A stretch of 64,000 nucleotides of DNA, from contig NZ_OCMT01000003.1 of the NCBI RefSeq assembly GCF_900215335.1, positions 248,001 to 312,000 of the forward strand. Direction: 5' to 3'. The DNA is from Pedobacter xixiisoli. GTDB lineage: Bacteria > Bacteroidota > Bacteroidia > Sphingobacteriales > Sphingobacteriaceae. The stretch's first letter is position 1. Every line of letters starts with the position of its first letter. The notes beneath the pieces were generated by a model, which saw nothing but the letters and a program-made list of their open reading frames with translations, searched no databases and was not told where the DNA came from. Both the position numbers and the translations under genes were made by a program. Below are positions 33,698 to 42,747 of this stretch, one piece after another.

Positions 33698-36600
33698 ATG
33701 CAAAAATCTACTCTATTATTTGCCGCATTCTCACTTTTATTGATTTTATCACTTTGTTCCTTAGCCGCTAATGCACAAGTTACTGCTGCAAATTACTACT
33801 ATAACAATTTTGATAACGGATTATTTGGTAATGGTTTTACAGAAACTACATCTAATTCTGCGCTACAAATATCTGCTACTGCCCCTTTGTCGGGTACACA
33901 TTCTTTAACTAGCACAGCTAACGGCTTGTCTTCAACTTATAAGATGCCCCTCGTAACAGAGAACACCAACCTAGATGACGAGACATTTGGCTGGGAGTGG
34001 ACCTTACTTTATCGAAATAACGGAGCTGCTACTGATAATTCCGACGCAGTAGATAATGGCGAAAATGCATGGAAATATTGGCTATCAAGCAACAATGCTA
34101 ATCCCGCTACTGCTAATGGTTATTTTTTAACTCAAAATGGAAATCAAATTTCCTTGAGATACAGAATTTACAACGGAGGTTATCCTTATCACGATGATTT
34201 AGTGAGTTATTCGTTGCCTAATAATGGTGTAACTTATGCTATTCGTGTGCAGCGAATTAAAAGACAGGGACAATACGTGTGGCATTTGTTTGTGGACGAA
34301 TACAATTCCAATGCTAAAAATCAGGCAAGTACAAGTAGAGGGTTGTCATATCATTCTTCCATGAATACGTATGCAAATTCGGGTTTTCAAATCAGTTCTA
34401 CGTCTGCCAATCGCTTTAACTTCGATGAGGTAAAGATGTATAGCATGAAGCTTAGTATTTCGGGAGCTAATGATACCGCCTATGGCATCAATAATCCTTT
34501 GTATCCAGGTTTAGAAAACGCAGCGATATATGGTCTTAAGATAGAAACAAGAGGTTACTTTGATATCTATCAGTTAAGAATTTCTTTAACGGGTAACATT
34601 ACAGGCATAGTTGAGGGAACGATGAAGTTAAACAAGTCTAAAGATGCTTATTTCGGTAATGCAGATGATAGCCATGTTGCTAATTTAGATTACTATAACG
34701 ATAAGATCCATAATTATAATATCTCCGACTCGTTTTACTCAATAGGCGAAGCAGATGGTTCCTTGTCTTTGGCCTTTTACTACTATATTTCGGTTAATGT
34801 AAAAGCCAGTCCAGCCAATGGAGCTACGTTTTCTATTTCTGGTGCGCCAGAACTAAATGGTTCTAATTCGCAAGCTAACTATGCTAATAGTGGAAGTGTG
34901 ACTAATATAGGTACTGCACCAACAAATACAGGAAGTGTTCGCGATTGGCTGGGTAGCGTTTCCAGTGACTGGAATAATGCTGCTAATTGGTCTCCCAATA
35001 CTGTTCCAGGTGCTACTGATTTAGCTCAAATTGGTGTTATGTCATTTGATAATCAACCAAGGGTTTCTGTAAATAATATGGTTGGTAATATTGTTTTCGG
35101 TACAGCCAAAGCTGCTATACTTACAGTGGGTGTTGGAACTAAGTTAACCGTTAACAACAATATAAATAGTAAAAGCAACGCAACCATAAATGGTGATGGT
35201 TCTGTGGATGTAAAAGGTACTTACTCGTCTATGTCAGCTTCTTCTTCAACGGTTACAGGAAGTATTGCATTACTTACAGTAAATAACCTAACGGTGAATA
35301 GTCGGGATGCAGCTGTAGGTTATGTTTCTTCTGGTGGAAATACCGTCATCAAAAATACGCTTAACATTTTAGGTGCTGATCATCTTGCTTCTTTCTTGTT
35401 AACGAATGATGCGGTCGTGACGTTTAAAGGATCTAATCCAATTTCTTTAAGTGGTAATTATTCTGTTTCGTTTGCCGATGGGACAGTGGGTTATGCTAGT
35501 GAAGTTCAGCAGTTGGTTCCAGTTTTTGGCTATAAAAATATCAGCTTTGCTGGTGCCGGCGTAAAAAAAATAGCATCCGGCACTTTGTATGTATCTGGGA
35601 ATTGGAGCTCTTCTGGCGGAAAAGTTGATTTATTATCTAACAATGCTTCGCTGAATTTTAATGGTTCAAATCAAGTAATTGAAGATTTTGATAGCGATGC
35701 TGGAAACGGAATATCTTTCGGGAATTTGTTTTTTAATGGAGGTGTGAAAACCTTGTCCGCTGCTGGGAAATTCAATTTGGCAGTGAGCAAATATTTAACT
35801 TTGGGTGCTCATACTACTTTGCAAACTTCTGGCAGCTTAACTCTCAAATCAAATGAGTTTGGTTCTGCTTCAGTGGCTTCTATTCCTGCAAGTGCTTCTA
35901 TAGTAGGGAATGTTACTGTAGAAAGATATGTGCAAGGCGGAAGTAAAAGCATGTGGCGCACCTACAGGATGTTTTCCTCACCGATATATGATAATGAAAA
36001 TGCAGGTCACAGAACTTATAGCTTTACGCAATTGATAGATGACATGTTGATCACCGGCAGGTCTGAAGGGTTTGATCAATTGGGGAATAGCGCAACCTCA
36101 GCTTGGACCTATAACAATGGTTTTATTGCTATCCCGAGCATCAATACTGCTGTTGATGTAGGTAGGGGTGCTTACGTATTGTATCGCGGTGATAGAAGCA
36201 ATCCTAGCGGAAAAGTTTCAACTCCCTATGTCGATGCCGAATCAATTGTGATGACCTACAAAGGTGAATTAAATCAGCAATCTATTACCGTGCCTTTAGA
36301 GCATGGTAGTACTGGTTTCAGTATGTTGGGAAATCCATATGCGGCAACGATAGATTGGAACGCCCTTACTAAAACCAGTAATGTAGGTTATGTAATTAGA
36401 ACATGGAATCCAAGTAACAGGCAGTATGCTACCTTTAATGGTATGGACCAACTAAATGGAGGTTCTCAGTTTATCGGCCCTGGTCAGGGTTTCTTTGTTC
36501 AAACAACTGATGGCAATTCTCCCTCTGTAACTTTTACAGAAGATGCGAAGGTGAGCGATGTTGCACAGGCTTTACCGAAGTATAATGTGGTAATGGCAGT

Positions 36601-37639
36601 TAGAGAGTCAAATTTTGTTGGGGAAGTAGCTGCCAGAGTATCCAATTCGATAGAAACGCCAGCAAAAATTAGAATAAAACTAACTAGAGATGGCTATGAA
36701 AATGAAGATGAGACATTGGTGGTGTTTAAGCGTGATGAGTTAGCGAGTTTTGCGGGCTACGATGTGGAAAGGTCTGGAGGTGAGGCCGTATTTTTATCAA
36801 GTTTATCTGCTGAGAAAACCAAAATGGCAATCAACTACATGCCTCATATTTCATCTATACAGGCGGTAGATTTAGATGTGAACGTGTCTAATAATGGTGG
36901 CTATAAAATGCACTTTAATCTAACAGGTGTTCCTACGGGTTACGAAGTTAAGTTGAAAGATAAATATTTAAATACGGTTACCGATTTAAACAACCAAGAA
37001 ACAGTTTATTCCTTAGCTATCGATAGGGCTGTTGGTTCTTCATTAGGCGATAGGTTTGAGCTTTTAGTAGGCCCAGCAACCACCTTGCCAGTAGTGTTAA
37101 CAGATTTTACAGGTGATAAAGCAAATAACGGAGTGTTGTTGAAATGGAAAACTAGTTCAGAGCTTGATAATAGTCTTTTTGCCATTCAAAGGGCTGGCGA
37201 TGATCAAAGTTTTACCACTATAGCAACCGTAAATGCTAATACCGATGGCTTTTACAGTTTTTTGGATAAAACGCCTTTAAATGGCAATAATTATTACAGG
37301 TTAATTCAGGTAGATAATAATGGAACCCCAAGCATTTTGCCCAAAATACTGAACTTTAAATTTGATTTAAATGGAGAAAATGGGATAGTGGTTTATCCAA
37401 CCATTGTTCAATCTACTTTTACTATAAAATTTAATGGTAGCCTTAGTTCAAAAGAGTACATGATTAAAATTGCTGATGTTGCTGGCAAAGAGGTTTATCG
37501 TAAAAAGGTAAGTAAAGATGAGATGTATGCCGGCTCTGTTGGAGAATTTTCAGCAATGCCTTCTGGTGTTTATTTTGCCACGTTGTTTGATATCAACAAT
37601 GGAAATAGGCTTGGTGTAACGAAATTGATGAAAAGATAA
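33698..37639 (+). CDS. T9SS-exported modular surface protein 2 (lectin-like N-terminus, shared C-terminal cassette)
   Basis: 1,313 residues; signal ends 'SLAANAQ'. Residues ~30-250 are a jelly-roll-like domain ('FGWEWTLLYRNNG', 'YAIRVQRIKRQGQYVWHLFV') resembling laminin-G/concanavalin folds, followed by ~150 residues of beta structure, 'WLGSVSSDWNNAANW' near 425 and a long repetitive beta region. The shared cassette begins near residue 739 ('VTVERYVQGG'), includes 'RTYRMFSSPIYDNE', 'FSMLGNPYAATIDW' and 'GPGQGFFVQT', and ends with a sorting domain starting near 1232 ('VYPTIVQSTFTIKF'). Same strand as its two neighbours, with 200-bp gaps carrying separate promoters probably. Carbohydrate binding is a guess from the fold. 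Confidence 0.82.
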   Translation: MQKSTLLFAAFSLLLILSLCSLAANAQVTAANYYYNNFDNGLFGNGFTETTSNSALQISATAPLSGTHSLTSTANGLSSTYKMPLVTENTNLDDETFGWEWTLLYRNNGAATDNSDAVDNGENAWKYWLSSNNANPATANGYFLTQNGNQISLRYRIYNGGYPYHDDLVSYSLPNNGVTYAIRVQRIKRQGQYVWHLFVDEYNSNAKNQASTSRGLSYHSSMNTYANSGFQISSTSANRFNFDEVKMYSMKLSISGANDTAYGINNPLYPGLENAAIYGLKIETRGYFDIYQLRISLTGNITGIVEGTMKLNKSKDAYFGNADDSHVANLDYYNDKIHNYNISDSFYSIGEADGSLSLAFYYYISVNVKASPANGATFSISGAPELNGSNSQANYANSGSVTNIGTAPTNTGSVRDWLGSVSSDWNNAANWSPNTVPGATDLAQIGVMSFDNQPRVSVNNMVGNIVFGTAKAAILTVGVGTKLTVNNNINSKSNATINGDGSVDVKGTYSSMSASSSTVTGSIALLTVNNLTVNSRDAAVGYVSSGGNTVIKNTLNILGADHLASFLLTNDAVVTFKGSNPISLSGNYSVSFADGTVGYASEVQQLVPVFGYKNISFAGAGVKKIASGTLYVSGNWSSSGGKVDLLSNNASLNFNGSNQVIEDFDSDAGNGISFGNLFFNGGVKTLSAAGKFNLAVSKYLTLGAHTTLQTSGSLTLKSNEFGSASVASIPASASIVGNVTVERYVQGGSKSMWRTYRMFSSPIYDNENAGHRTYSFTQLIDDMLITGRSEGFDQLGNSATSAWTYNNGFIAIPSINTAVDVGRGAYVLYRGDRSNPSGKVSTPYVDAESIVMTYKGELNQQSITVPLEHGSTGFSMLGNPYAATIDWNALTKTSNVGYVIRTWNPSNRQYATFNGMDQLNGGSQFIGPGQGFFVQTTDGNSPSVTFTEDAKVSDVAQALPKYNVVMAVRESNFVGEVAARVSNSIETPAKIRIKLTRDGYENEDETLVVFKRDELASFAGYDVERSGGEAVFLSSLSAEKTKMAINYMPHISSIQAVDLDVNVSNNGGYKMHFNLTGVPTGYEVKLKDKYLNTVTDLNNQETVYSLAIDRAVGSSLGDRFELLVGPATTLPVVLTDFTGDKANNGVLLKWKTSSELDNSLFAIQRAGDDQSFTTIATVNANTDGFYSFLDKTPLNGNNYYRLIQVDNNGTPSILPKILNFKFDLNGENGIVVYPTIVQSTFTIKFNGSLSSKEYMIKIADVAGKEVYRKKVSKDEMYAGSVGEFSAMPSGVYFATLFDINNGNRLGVTKLMKR

Positions 37640-37683
37640 TTTGTGAACTATACAGGTGCTAAGCAGACTTAAATTATGTTTTG

Positions 37684-37710
37684 CTTTTATTTTTTTAAAA
37701 AAAATAAAAC
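37684..37710 (+). terminator. Weak A/T-only hairpin, possible terminator
   Basis: TTTTATTTTTTT (37685-37696) faces AAAAAAAATAAAA immediately downstream. The structure has no GC core, so termination is uncertain. Confidence 0.3.
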
Positions 37711-37833
37711 TAAAAACGCAATTAATGGTTTCTAGGTATTGCTTTAATGCTTAAAATTTTCGATTTTAGCTGAATTATTTGATTTACAGAGCAATACATC
37801 TTCTCTGTAAGATCATTATTTTAACGGCTATCT

Positions 37834-40800
37834 ATGAGAATTTTTACAAAAAAAGTAAAACTAGGTTTTTTCTTTTTGGTTTTTTTTGCGGCTAATAGTT
37901 TCACTGTTTTAGCGCAAGATAAGCTATTGGTACTTTTGCCAGGTGAAACATTTACACCTGGAATTGGAAAAAGTGGTACTCCAAATCCCACAACGCCCAA
38001 TGCAGCTGTTACAGTGAGAGTATATGCGGTTGATGCTGGTAACAATGTGTTAACTAGCGTTAACGATAATGTAACACTTACTTCTAGTGATGTAAATGGA
38101 CAAATGCCTTTGATGGCGCCATTGTCTTCTGGTGCGAATACTAGTTTTTCTGTAAGATTAAGAACTGCGGGTACAGCAACGATTACGGCTACAAATGCTG
38201 GGAATACGCTTTCTGGCGTTAGTTCAAGTATAACAGTAAATAGTGGTGCATATACTAGATTGATTATGCTAATGCCAGGAGAAACGCCGGCTCCAGGTAG
38301 CTCTCCAGGTAAAACAGGGACGATTACTCCACAATTAGCTGGGATACCTTTTGATATCACCGTATTAGCTGTTGATAGTTATTTTAACGTGGTAGCTACG
38401 GTTAATGACGAAATTGCCATTACCAACCAAAATGCATCAAATGACACTTATACACAACTGCCTCCAAATGCAAATCTATCCGCTGGAGTAGGAACATTTA
38501 ATGTAATTTTACGTAAAGCGCCAGCTAATTATAGGCTTATCGCCACAAACGTGGTTGATAGTAAAACAATATTGGGGCCATCAATAACAGTTAATAGAGG
38601 GACTTATTCGAAGTTATTAGTGATCTTACCTGGTGAACAACATGATCCTGGCTCTATAACAGGAAAGACTGTCGCTTTGCCATCAGATAGAGTTGCTGGT
38701 AGCACATCGCCATCTATTACAGTTTATGCAACAGATGCTTGTTGGAACAGAATAACCGCAGGAGCTCCCACTAACTCAATTAGTATGTCGACTGATGATC
38801 CAGCTAGTACTAATCCATCTAATAAAAATATGGGTGCAACTGGCTCCGTAACTTTCTCGCCTGCTTTAAGAACTGCAGGAATGCTTTACGCTGTTACTGT
38901 CGCAGATCAGACTCAAAACGGAGATATTGAATCGTATACATCGCCGCTAATCAATGTAATTCCAGGTGGCTATTCCAAACTGATACTTATTTTACCTGGC
39001 GAAAACTCTGCACCGGGTATCGCTGCTGGAAAACAGGGAGCACCTGATGACCAAGTGGCTGGACAACCATTTCCAGTTTTGGTTAGAGCAATTGATGCTT
39101 TTGGAAATACAGTAACTACTGTAAATAATACTGTCACTTTCGTGGCAACTAATGATGGCTTTGCTCAGCTGCCACCAAATACTTCTCTAATTAATGGCGA
39201 GTTGACGGCCTCAGCAACGTATCGTATAGGTAATGCTACTAAAAACAGAACTTTGAGAGTAAGGGACGTTGTTGATAACACAAAAACACAGATAAGCGCT
39301 GCATTTGGTGTTAGCGTAGGAGATTATGCTGGTTTATTAGTCATTCTTCCTGGAGAGGGCTACCAGGCAGGTGCTCTTAACGGTAAAACAAATGCGCCCA
39401 TCGGAAACCAAGGATTGAATCAGCCTTTTCCTATCACGGTTAGGGCTGTTGATGCTGCTTTTAATACGATAGTTGGCATGAACGATCTGGTTGCAATTAG
39501 CTCTAATGATCCATCGGCAACTTTTTCACCTCAAAGCGCCCAATTGGTTAATGGAGTAAAAACTAATTTTTCTGTAACACTAAATTCAGCAAGCAGTTCA
39601 ACTACTATTACAGCTACAATCACAAAACCTGATTTAGTAACCACTTATACTTACACAACAGGTTTTATCACAGTGTTAGGGGCTAGTTCTCCTAGCGGCT
39701 TTTTCAGAAGTGCTGTTACGTTAGGTAATTGGAGCAACTCATCTAGTTGGGAGAGTTCTGCAACTGGCGGCGAATCTGCTACTGATTGGCAGTCGGCTAC
39801 TATTACGCCAACCAATGCCGCAAGTGGTATCTTGGTGAGAAACGGTCATACTATTGATATCATAGCGAATCTTATCGTTGATGACGTAATAATACAAAAT
39901 GGGGCTATGGTAAATCATACCGCAGGTACACTAACAATTAACAATGGCCCTGCAGCCTATGATTTCTTAGTAGAAGGAACATTTCGTAGTGCTAGTGTCG
40001 TTACTAATAATGGCGTATTGCGAGTAGCGAACTTGGCAAAATATCAGCATAACTCAAATTTGGCTACAAGAATAATTCCTGTGGTAGATTGGGCTACTGG
40101 ATCTACTTGTGAAATTATAGGTTATACCAACTATGCTGGAGATGTGCCAGGTAGTAATCAAACTTTTTCTAATTTCGTTTGGAACGCCTCGGGTCAAACT
40201 GCGGCGGGAAGTCCTTCTCTTTTAGATGGATTCCAAGCTAGAGATTTTACCGTGATTTCTACAGGATTAGGTACCTTAAACCTGGGCTCTGTTGGCGGAA
40301 CAGCCATCATTACCAGAGATTATTTACAGAGTGACGGTAAGGTCGTGGTGAATAAGACTTCTGGCATTCAGAATCTAAGATTTGGAGGTGATGTAAATGT
40401 AAGTGGAGGAACTTTTTCAATGGGAAGCGGAACTGCCAATGTGATATTCGATGGCGGCACTCAAAACATTGAGGCTGTTGGTAATATAGAGTTTGGAAAC
40501 GTTACTTTTTCTAACAGCGGTACCAAAACTTTAAATAGTGGCAGTTTTTCTTTAGCAACTGATGGAGTACTAACAATGAATCCTTCAGCTATTTTGAATG
40601 CTAACGGTAAGCTAACCATCAAGTCTAATGCCAGTGGCTCTGGAACTATTGCAGCTATTCCTAATTCGTCTTCAATTATCGGTGACGTAGCTGTAGAGAG
40701 ATTTATTCAAGGTGGTGGTAAAAATCCATTCAGAACTTACAGAATGTTCTCTTCTCCTATCTATGATAACGGAAATCCTATTGATAGAACTTATAGCTTT

Positions 40801-42453
40801 ACGCAATTTATAGACAATATGCTCATCACTGGTAGGTCTGCAGGATTTGACCAATTGGGCAATAGCGGTACAAGTGCTTGGACTTATGATAATGGATATG
40901 TAGCTATCCCAAGTATAGATACGAATGTTCCTGCTGGTAAAGGGGCATATTTACTTTACAGAGGTAATAGGTCTAATGAGACTGATAAAGTGGCAACGCC
41001 TTACGTAGACCCTGAAGATGTGGTAATGGACTTTAAAGGAATTCTTAACCAGCAAGATGTAACTGTTCCATTAACTTATGCCGTTGAAACTTCGGGCTTT
41101 AATCTATTGGGTAACCCTTATGCATCAAGTATCAACTGGGATGCCGTTAGTGCTGCACAAAAAGCAGATTTGGAAGATAACGTGATTTCTATCTTTAATC
41201 CAGCTCTTAGACAATATGCTACTTATGACGGTGTAACCAGTGCTAATGGTGGTAGCAATATCATTCCTGCTGGACAAGGCTTCTTTGTTAAAGCTAAATC
41301 AGGAGGCGGTTCATTTACTTTTACAGAAAGTAACAAAGCCTTGGATATGCCTGCAGATTTGTTAATGGCTGTTCCTGTTGGTGATAATCAAACAGCAATG
41401 TCTTCTAGTGGTAAATTGTCTGTGGCCAATGCCAGAAATGTTTTTTCTGCTAGTCCTCAATCAGAACTTAGAACATGGTTGAAAAAAGAGGAAACTCCTT
41501 TTAAAGTAGAAACCGTTGTTGTTTTTAAAGATGGAACTTCAGCAGATTACGTTTCAAAAGAAGATGTGTCATACGCTAGAGGAAGTGATGTTTACATGTC
41601 GAGCTTAACCAATGACAATAAAAGAGCAGTAATTAACTACATGCCGGCAATTGTAGAAACTACTAATGTTGCTTTAGATTTGGATAGTTTAAATGCATCT
41701 GGAAATTATGCTTTAGAGTTAAATTACACTAATATCCCAAGTGGTTATTTGGTTAAACTTACCGATAATTATCTTGGTACATCTGCTTTTGTAGAAAACG
41801 GCACTGATTATAGTTTTACTATCGATAGAAAACAACTGGCGAGTTCAGGGCCATCTAGATTTATTGTCTCTTTTGAAGCGCCTGTAACGCTTCCTGTTAC
41901 TTACAATACACTATTTACGGCAGCTAAAACTAATCAAGGTGTGGCATTGAAATGGAGTACAGCAACCGAAACTAATCATAACAGGTTTGAGGTAGAAAGA
42001 GCAGCAGATAACGGAGTGTACGAGAAAATTCACACAGAATTGGCAAAGGGAAGTGGTTCTTCTTATTCGTTTATCGACAGTAACCCATTGTTAGGCAACA
42101 ATTATTATAGATTAGTGCAGTACGATAACAATAACACCTCTAAGGTAACTTCGCCTCAAGTTATAAATTATACTGGTGGAATTGAATCTGCTACAGATTT
42201 AGTAAGCGTCTTCCCTAATCCGGTAATTTCTAATTTCACGGTTAAATTTAATGGTGTTTTAAAAGCTAACCAACAAACCATTAAAATTGTAAGCGCTGCG
42301 GGGAAGATTTTATTAACCCAAAATGTTTCTAAAACACAGTTGATTTCTGGACACGATATCGCCATAGCTGATTTTGCAGCTGGAGTTTACATTTTGGAAG
42401 TTTATGAAAATGGAACCCAGCGAATAGGACAAATGAAATTGATTAAGCAATAG
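37834..42453 (+). CDS. T9SS-exported modular surface protein 3 (five LPGE Ig-like repeats, shared C-terminal cassette)
   Basis: 1,539 residues; signal ends 'SFTVLAQ'. Five tandem Ig-like units of 111-122 residues begin near residues 29, 140, 258, 380 and 498. Each opens with a strand ending in a PGE turn ('YSKLLVILPGE'), then 'PGxxxGKTG', and a 'VRAVDAxFNxVxxVND' strand pair as in invasin-type Big domains. A beta-helix-like stretch follows. The shared cassette starts near 952 ('VAVERFIQGG') with 'RTYRMFSSPIYDNG' and 'FNLLGNPYASSINW', and the sorting domain starts near 1460 ('VFPNPVISNFTVKF'). It is likely a stalk-like surface protein; the cassette is closest to that of the preceding gene. Confidence 0.84.
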   Translation: MRIFTKKVKLGFFFLVFFAANSFTVLAQDKLLVLLPGETFTPGIGKSGTPNPTTPNAAVTVRVYAVDAGNNVLTSVNDNVTLTSSDVNGQMPLMAPLSSGANTSFSVRLRTAGTATITATNAGNTLSGVSSSITVNSGAYTRLIMLMPGETPAPGSSPGKTGTITPQLAGIPFDITVLAVDSYFNVVATVNDEIAITNQNASNDTYTQLPPNANLSAGVGTFNVILRKAPANYRLIATNVVDSKTILGPSITVNRGTYSKLLVILPGEQHDPGSITGKTVALPSDRVAGSTSPSITVYATDACWNRITAGAPTNSISMSTDDPASTNPSNKNMGATGSVTFSPALRTAGMLYAVTVADQTQNGDIESYTSPLINVIPGGYSKLILILPGENSAPGIAAGKQGAPDDQVAGQPFPVLVRAIDAFGNTVTTVNNTVTFVATNDGFAQLPPNTSLINGELTASATYRIGNATKNRTLRVRDVVDNTKTQISAAFGVSVGDYAGLLVILPGEGYQAGALNGKTNAPIGNQGLNQPFPITVRAVDAAFNTIVGMNDLVAISSNDPSATFSPQSAQLVNGVKTNFSVTLNSASSSTTITATITKPDLVTTYTYTTGFITVLGASSPSGFFRSAVTLGNWSNSSSWESSATGGESATDWQSATITPTNAASGILVRNGHTIDIIANLIVDDVIIQNGAMVNHTAGTLTINNGPAAYDFLVEGTFRSASVVTNNGVLRVANLAKYQHNSNLATRIIPVVDWATGSTCEIIGYTNYAGDVPGSNQTFSNFVWNASGQTAAGSPSLLDGFQARDFTVISTGLGTLNLGSVGGTAIITRDYLQSDGKVVVNKTSGIQNLRFGGDVNVSGGTFSMGSGTANVIFDGGTQNIEAVGNIEFGNVTFSNSGTKTLNSGSFSLATDGVLTMNPSAILNANGKLTIKSNASGSGTIAAIPNSSSIIGDVAVERFIQGGGKNPFRTYRMFSSPIYDNGNPIDRTYSFTQFIDNMLITGRSAGFDQLGNSGTSAWTYDNGYVAIPSIDTNVPAGKGAYLLYRGNRSNETDKVATPYVDPEDVVMDFKGILNQQDVTVPLTYAVETSGFNLLGNPYASSINWDAVSAAQKADLEDNVISIFNPALRQYATYDGVTSANGGSNIIPAGQGFFVKAKSGGGSFTFTESNKALDMPADLLMAVPVGDNQTAMSSSGKLSVANARNVFSASPQSELRTWLKKEETPFKVETVVVFKDGTSADYVSKEDVSYARGSDVYMSSLTNDNKRAVINYMPAIVETTNVALDLDSLNASGNYALELNYTNIPSGYLVKLTDNYLGTSAFVENGTDYSFTIDRKQLASSGPSRFIVSFEAPVTLPVTYNTLFTAAKTNQGVALKWSTATETNHNRFEVERAADNGVYEKIHTELAKGSGSSYSFIDSNPLLGNNYYRLVQYDNNNTSKVTSPQVINYTGGIESATDLVSVFPNPVISNFTVKFNGVLKANQQTIKIVSAAGKILLTQNVSKTQLISGHDIAIADFAAGVYILEVYENGTQRIGQMKLIKQ

Positions 42454-42473
42454 CATTGCTTGTCCACTAAAAT

Positions 42474-42515
42474 AGAAGGGCTGTACATAAATAAAATGTA
42501 CGGCCCTTCTTTTTG
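42474..42515 (+). terminator. Rho-independent terminator after surface protein 3
   Basis: AGAAGGGC with an adjoining TGTACAT pairs with ATGTAC and GGCCCTTCT, followed by TTTTT at 42511. A long stem of about 15 pairs. Confidence 0.85.
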
Positions 42516-42633
42516 ATTATGCCGAAGCATGGCAAGCTGTAATGATGTCGCTAAGAGGATGATTATTAGAATGCTATCGTTATTTCAATCTTTTCTTTCT
42601 GAGGAAATAGATTTGATAGATAAAACACAATGC

Positions 42634-42663
42634 AAAAGCCCGATTATTCTTTTGTAATCGGGC
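42634..42663 (-). terminator. Terminator downstream of the T9SS subtilase gene
   Basis: GCCCGATTA (42638-42646) pairs perfectly with TAATCGGGC (42655-42663). On the minus strand it is followed by TTTT, so it serves the protease gene, 84 bp beyond its stop. Confidence 0.75.
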
Positions 42664-42747
42664 ACTGCTTAAACCAAATTCAGATTTAAATAACTAAATG
42701 ATCCAAGCCTCATTCGAAAGGCCTGAATCATTTTATGGGTTTGTTTA

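Noticed and set aside
37821..38360. Minus-strand frame of 179 codons opposite the LPGE repeats
   Set aside because: Shadow of the plus-strand repeat-coding sequence; no start context, Val/Pro-rich composition typical of antisense frames.
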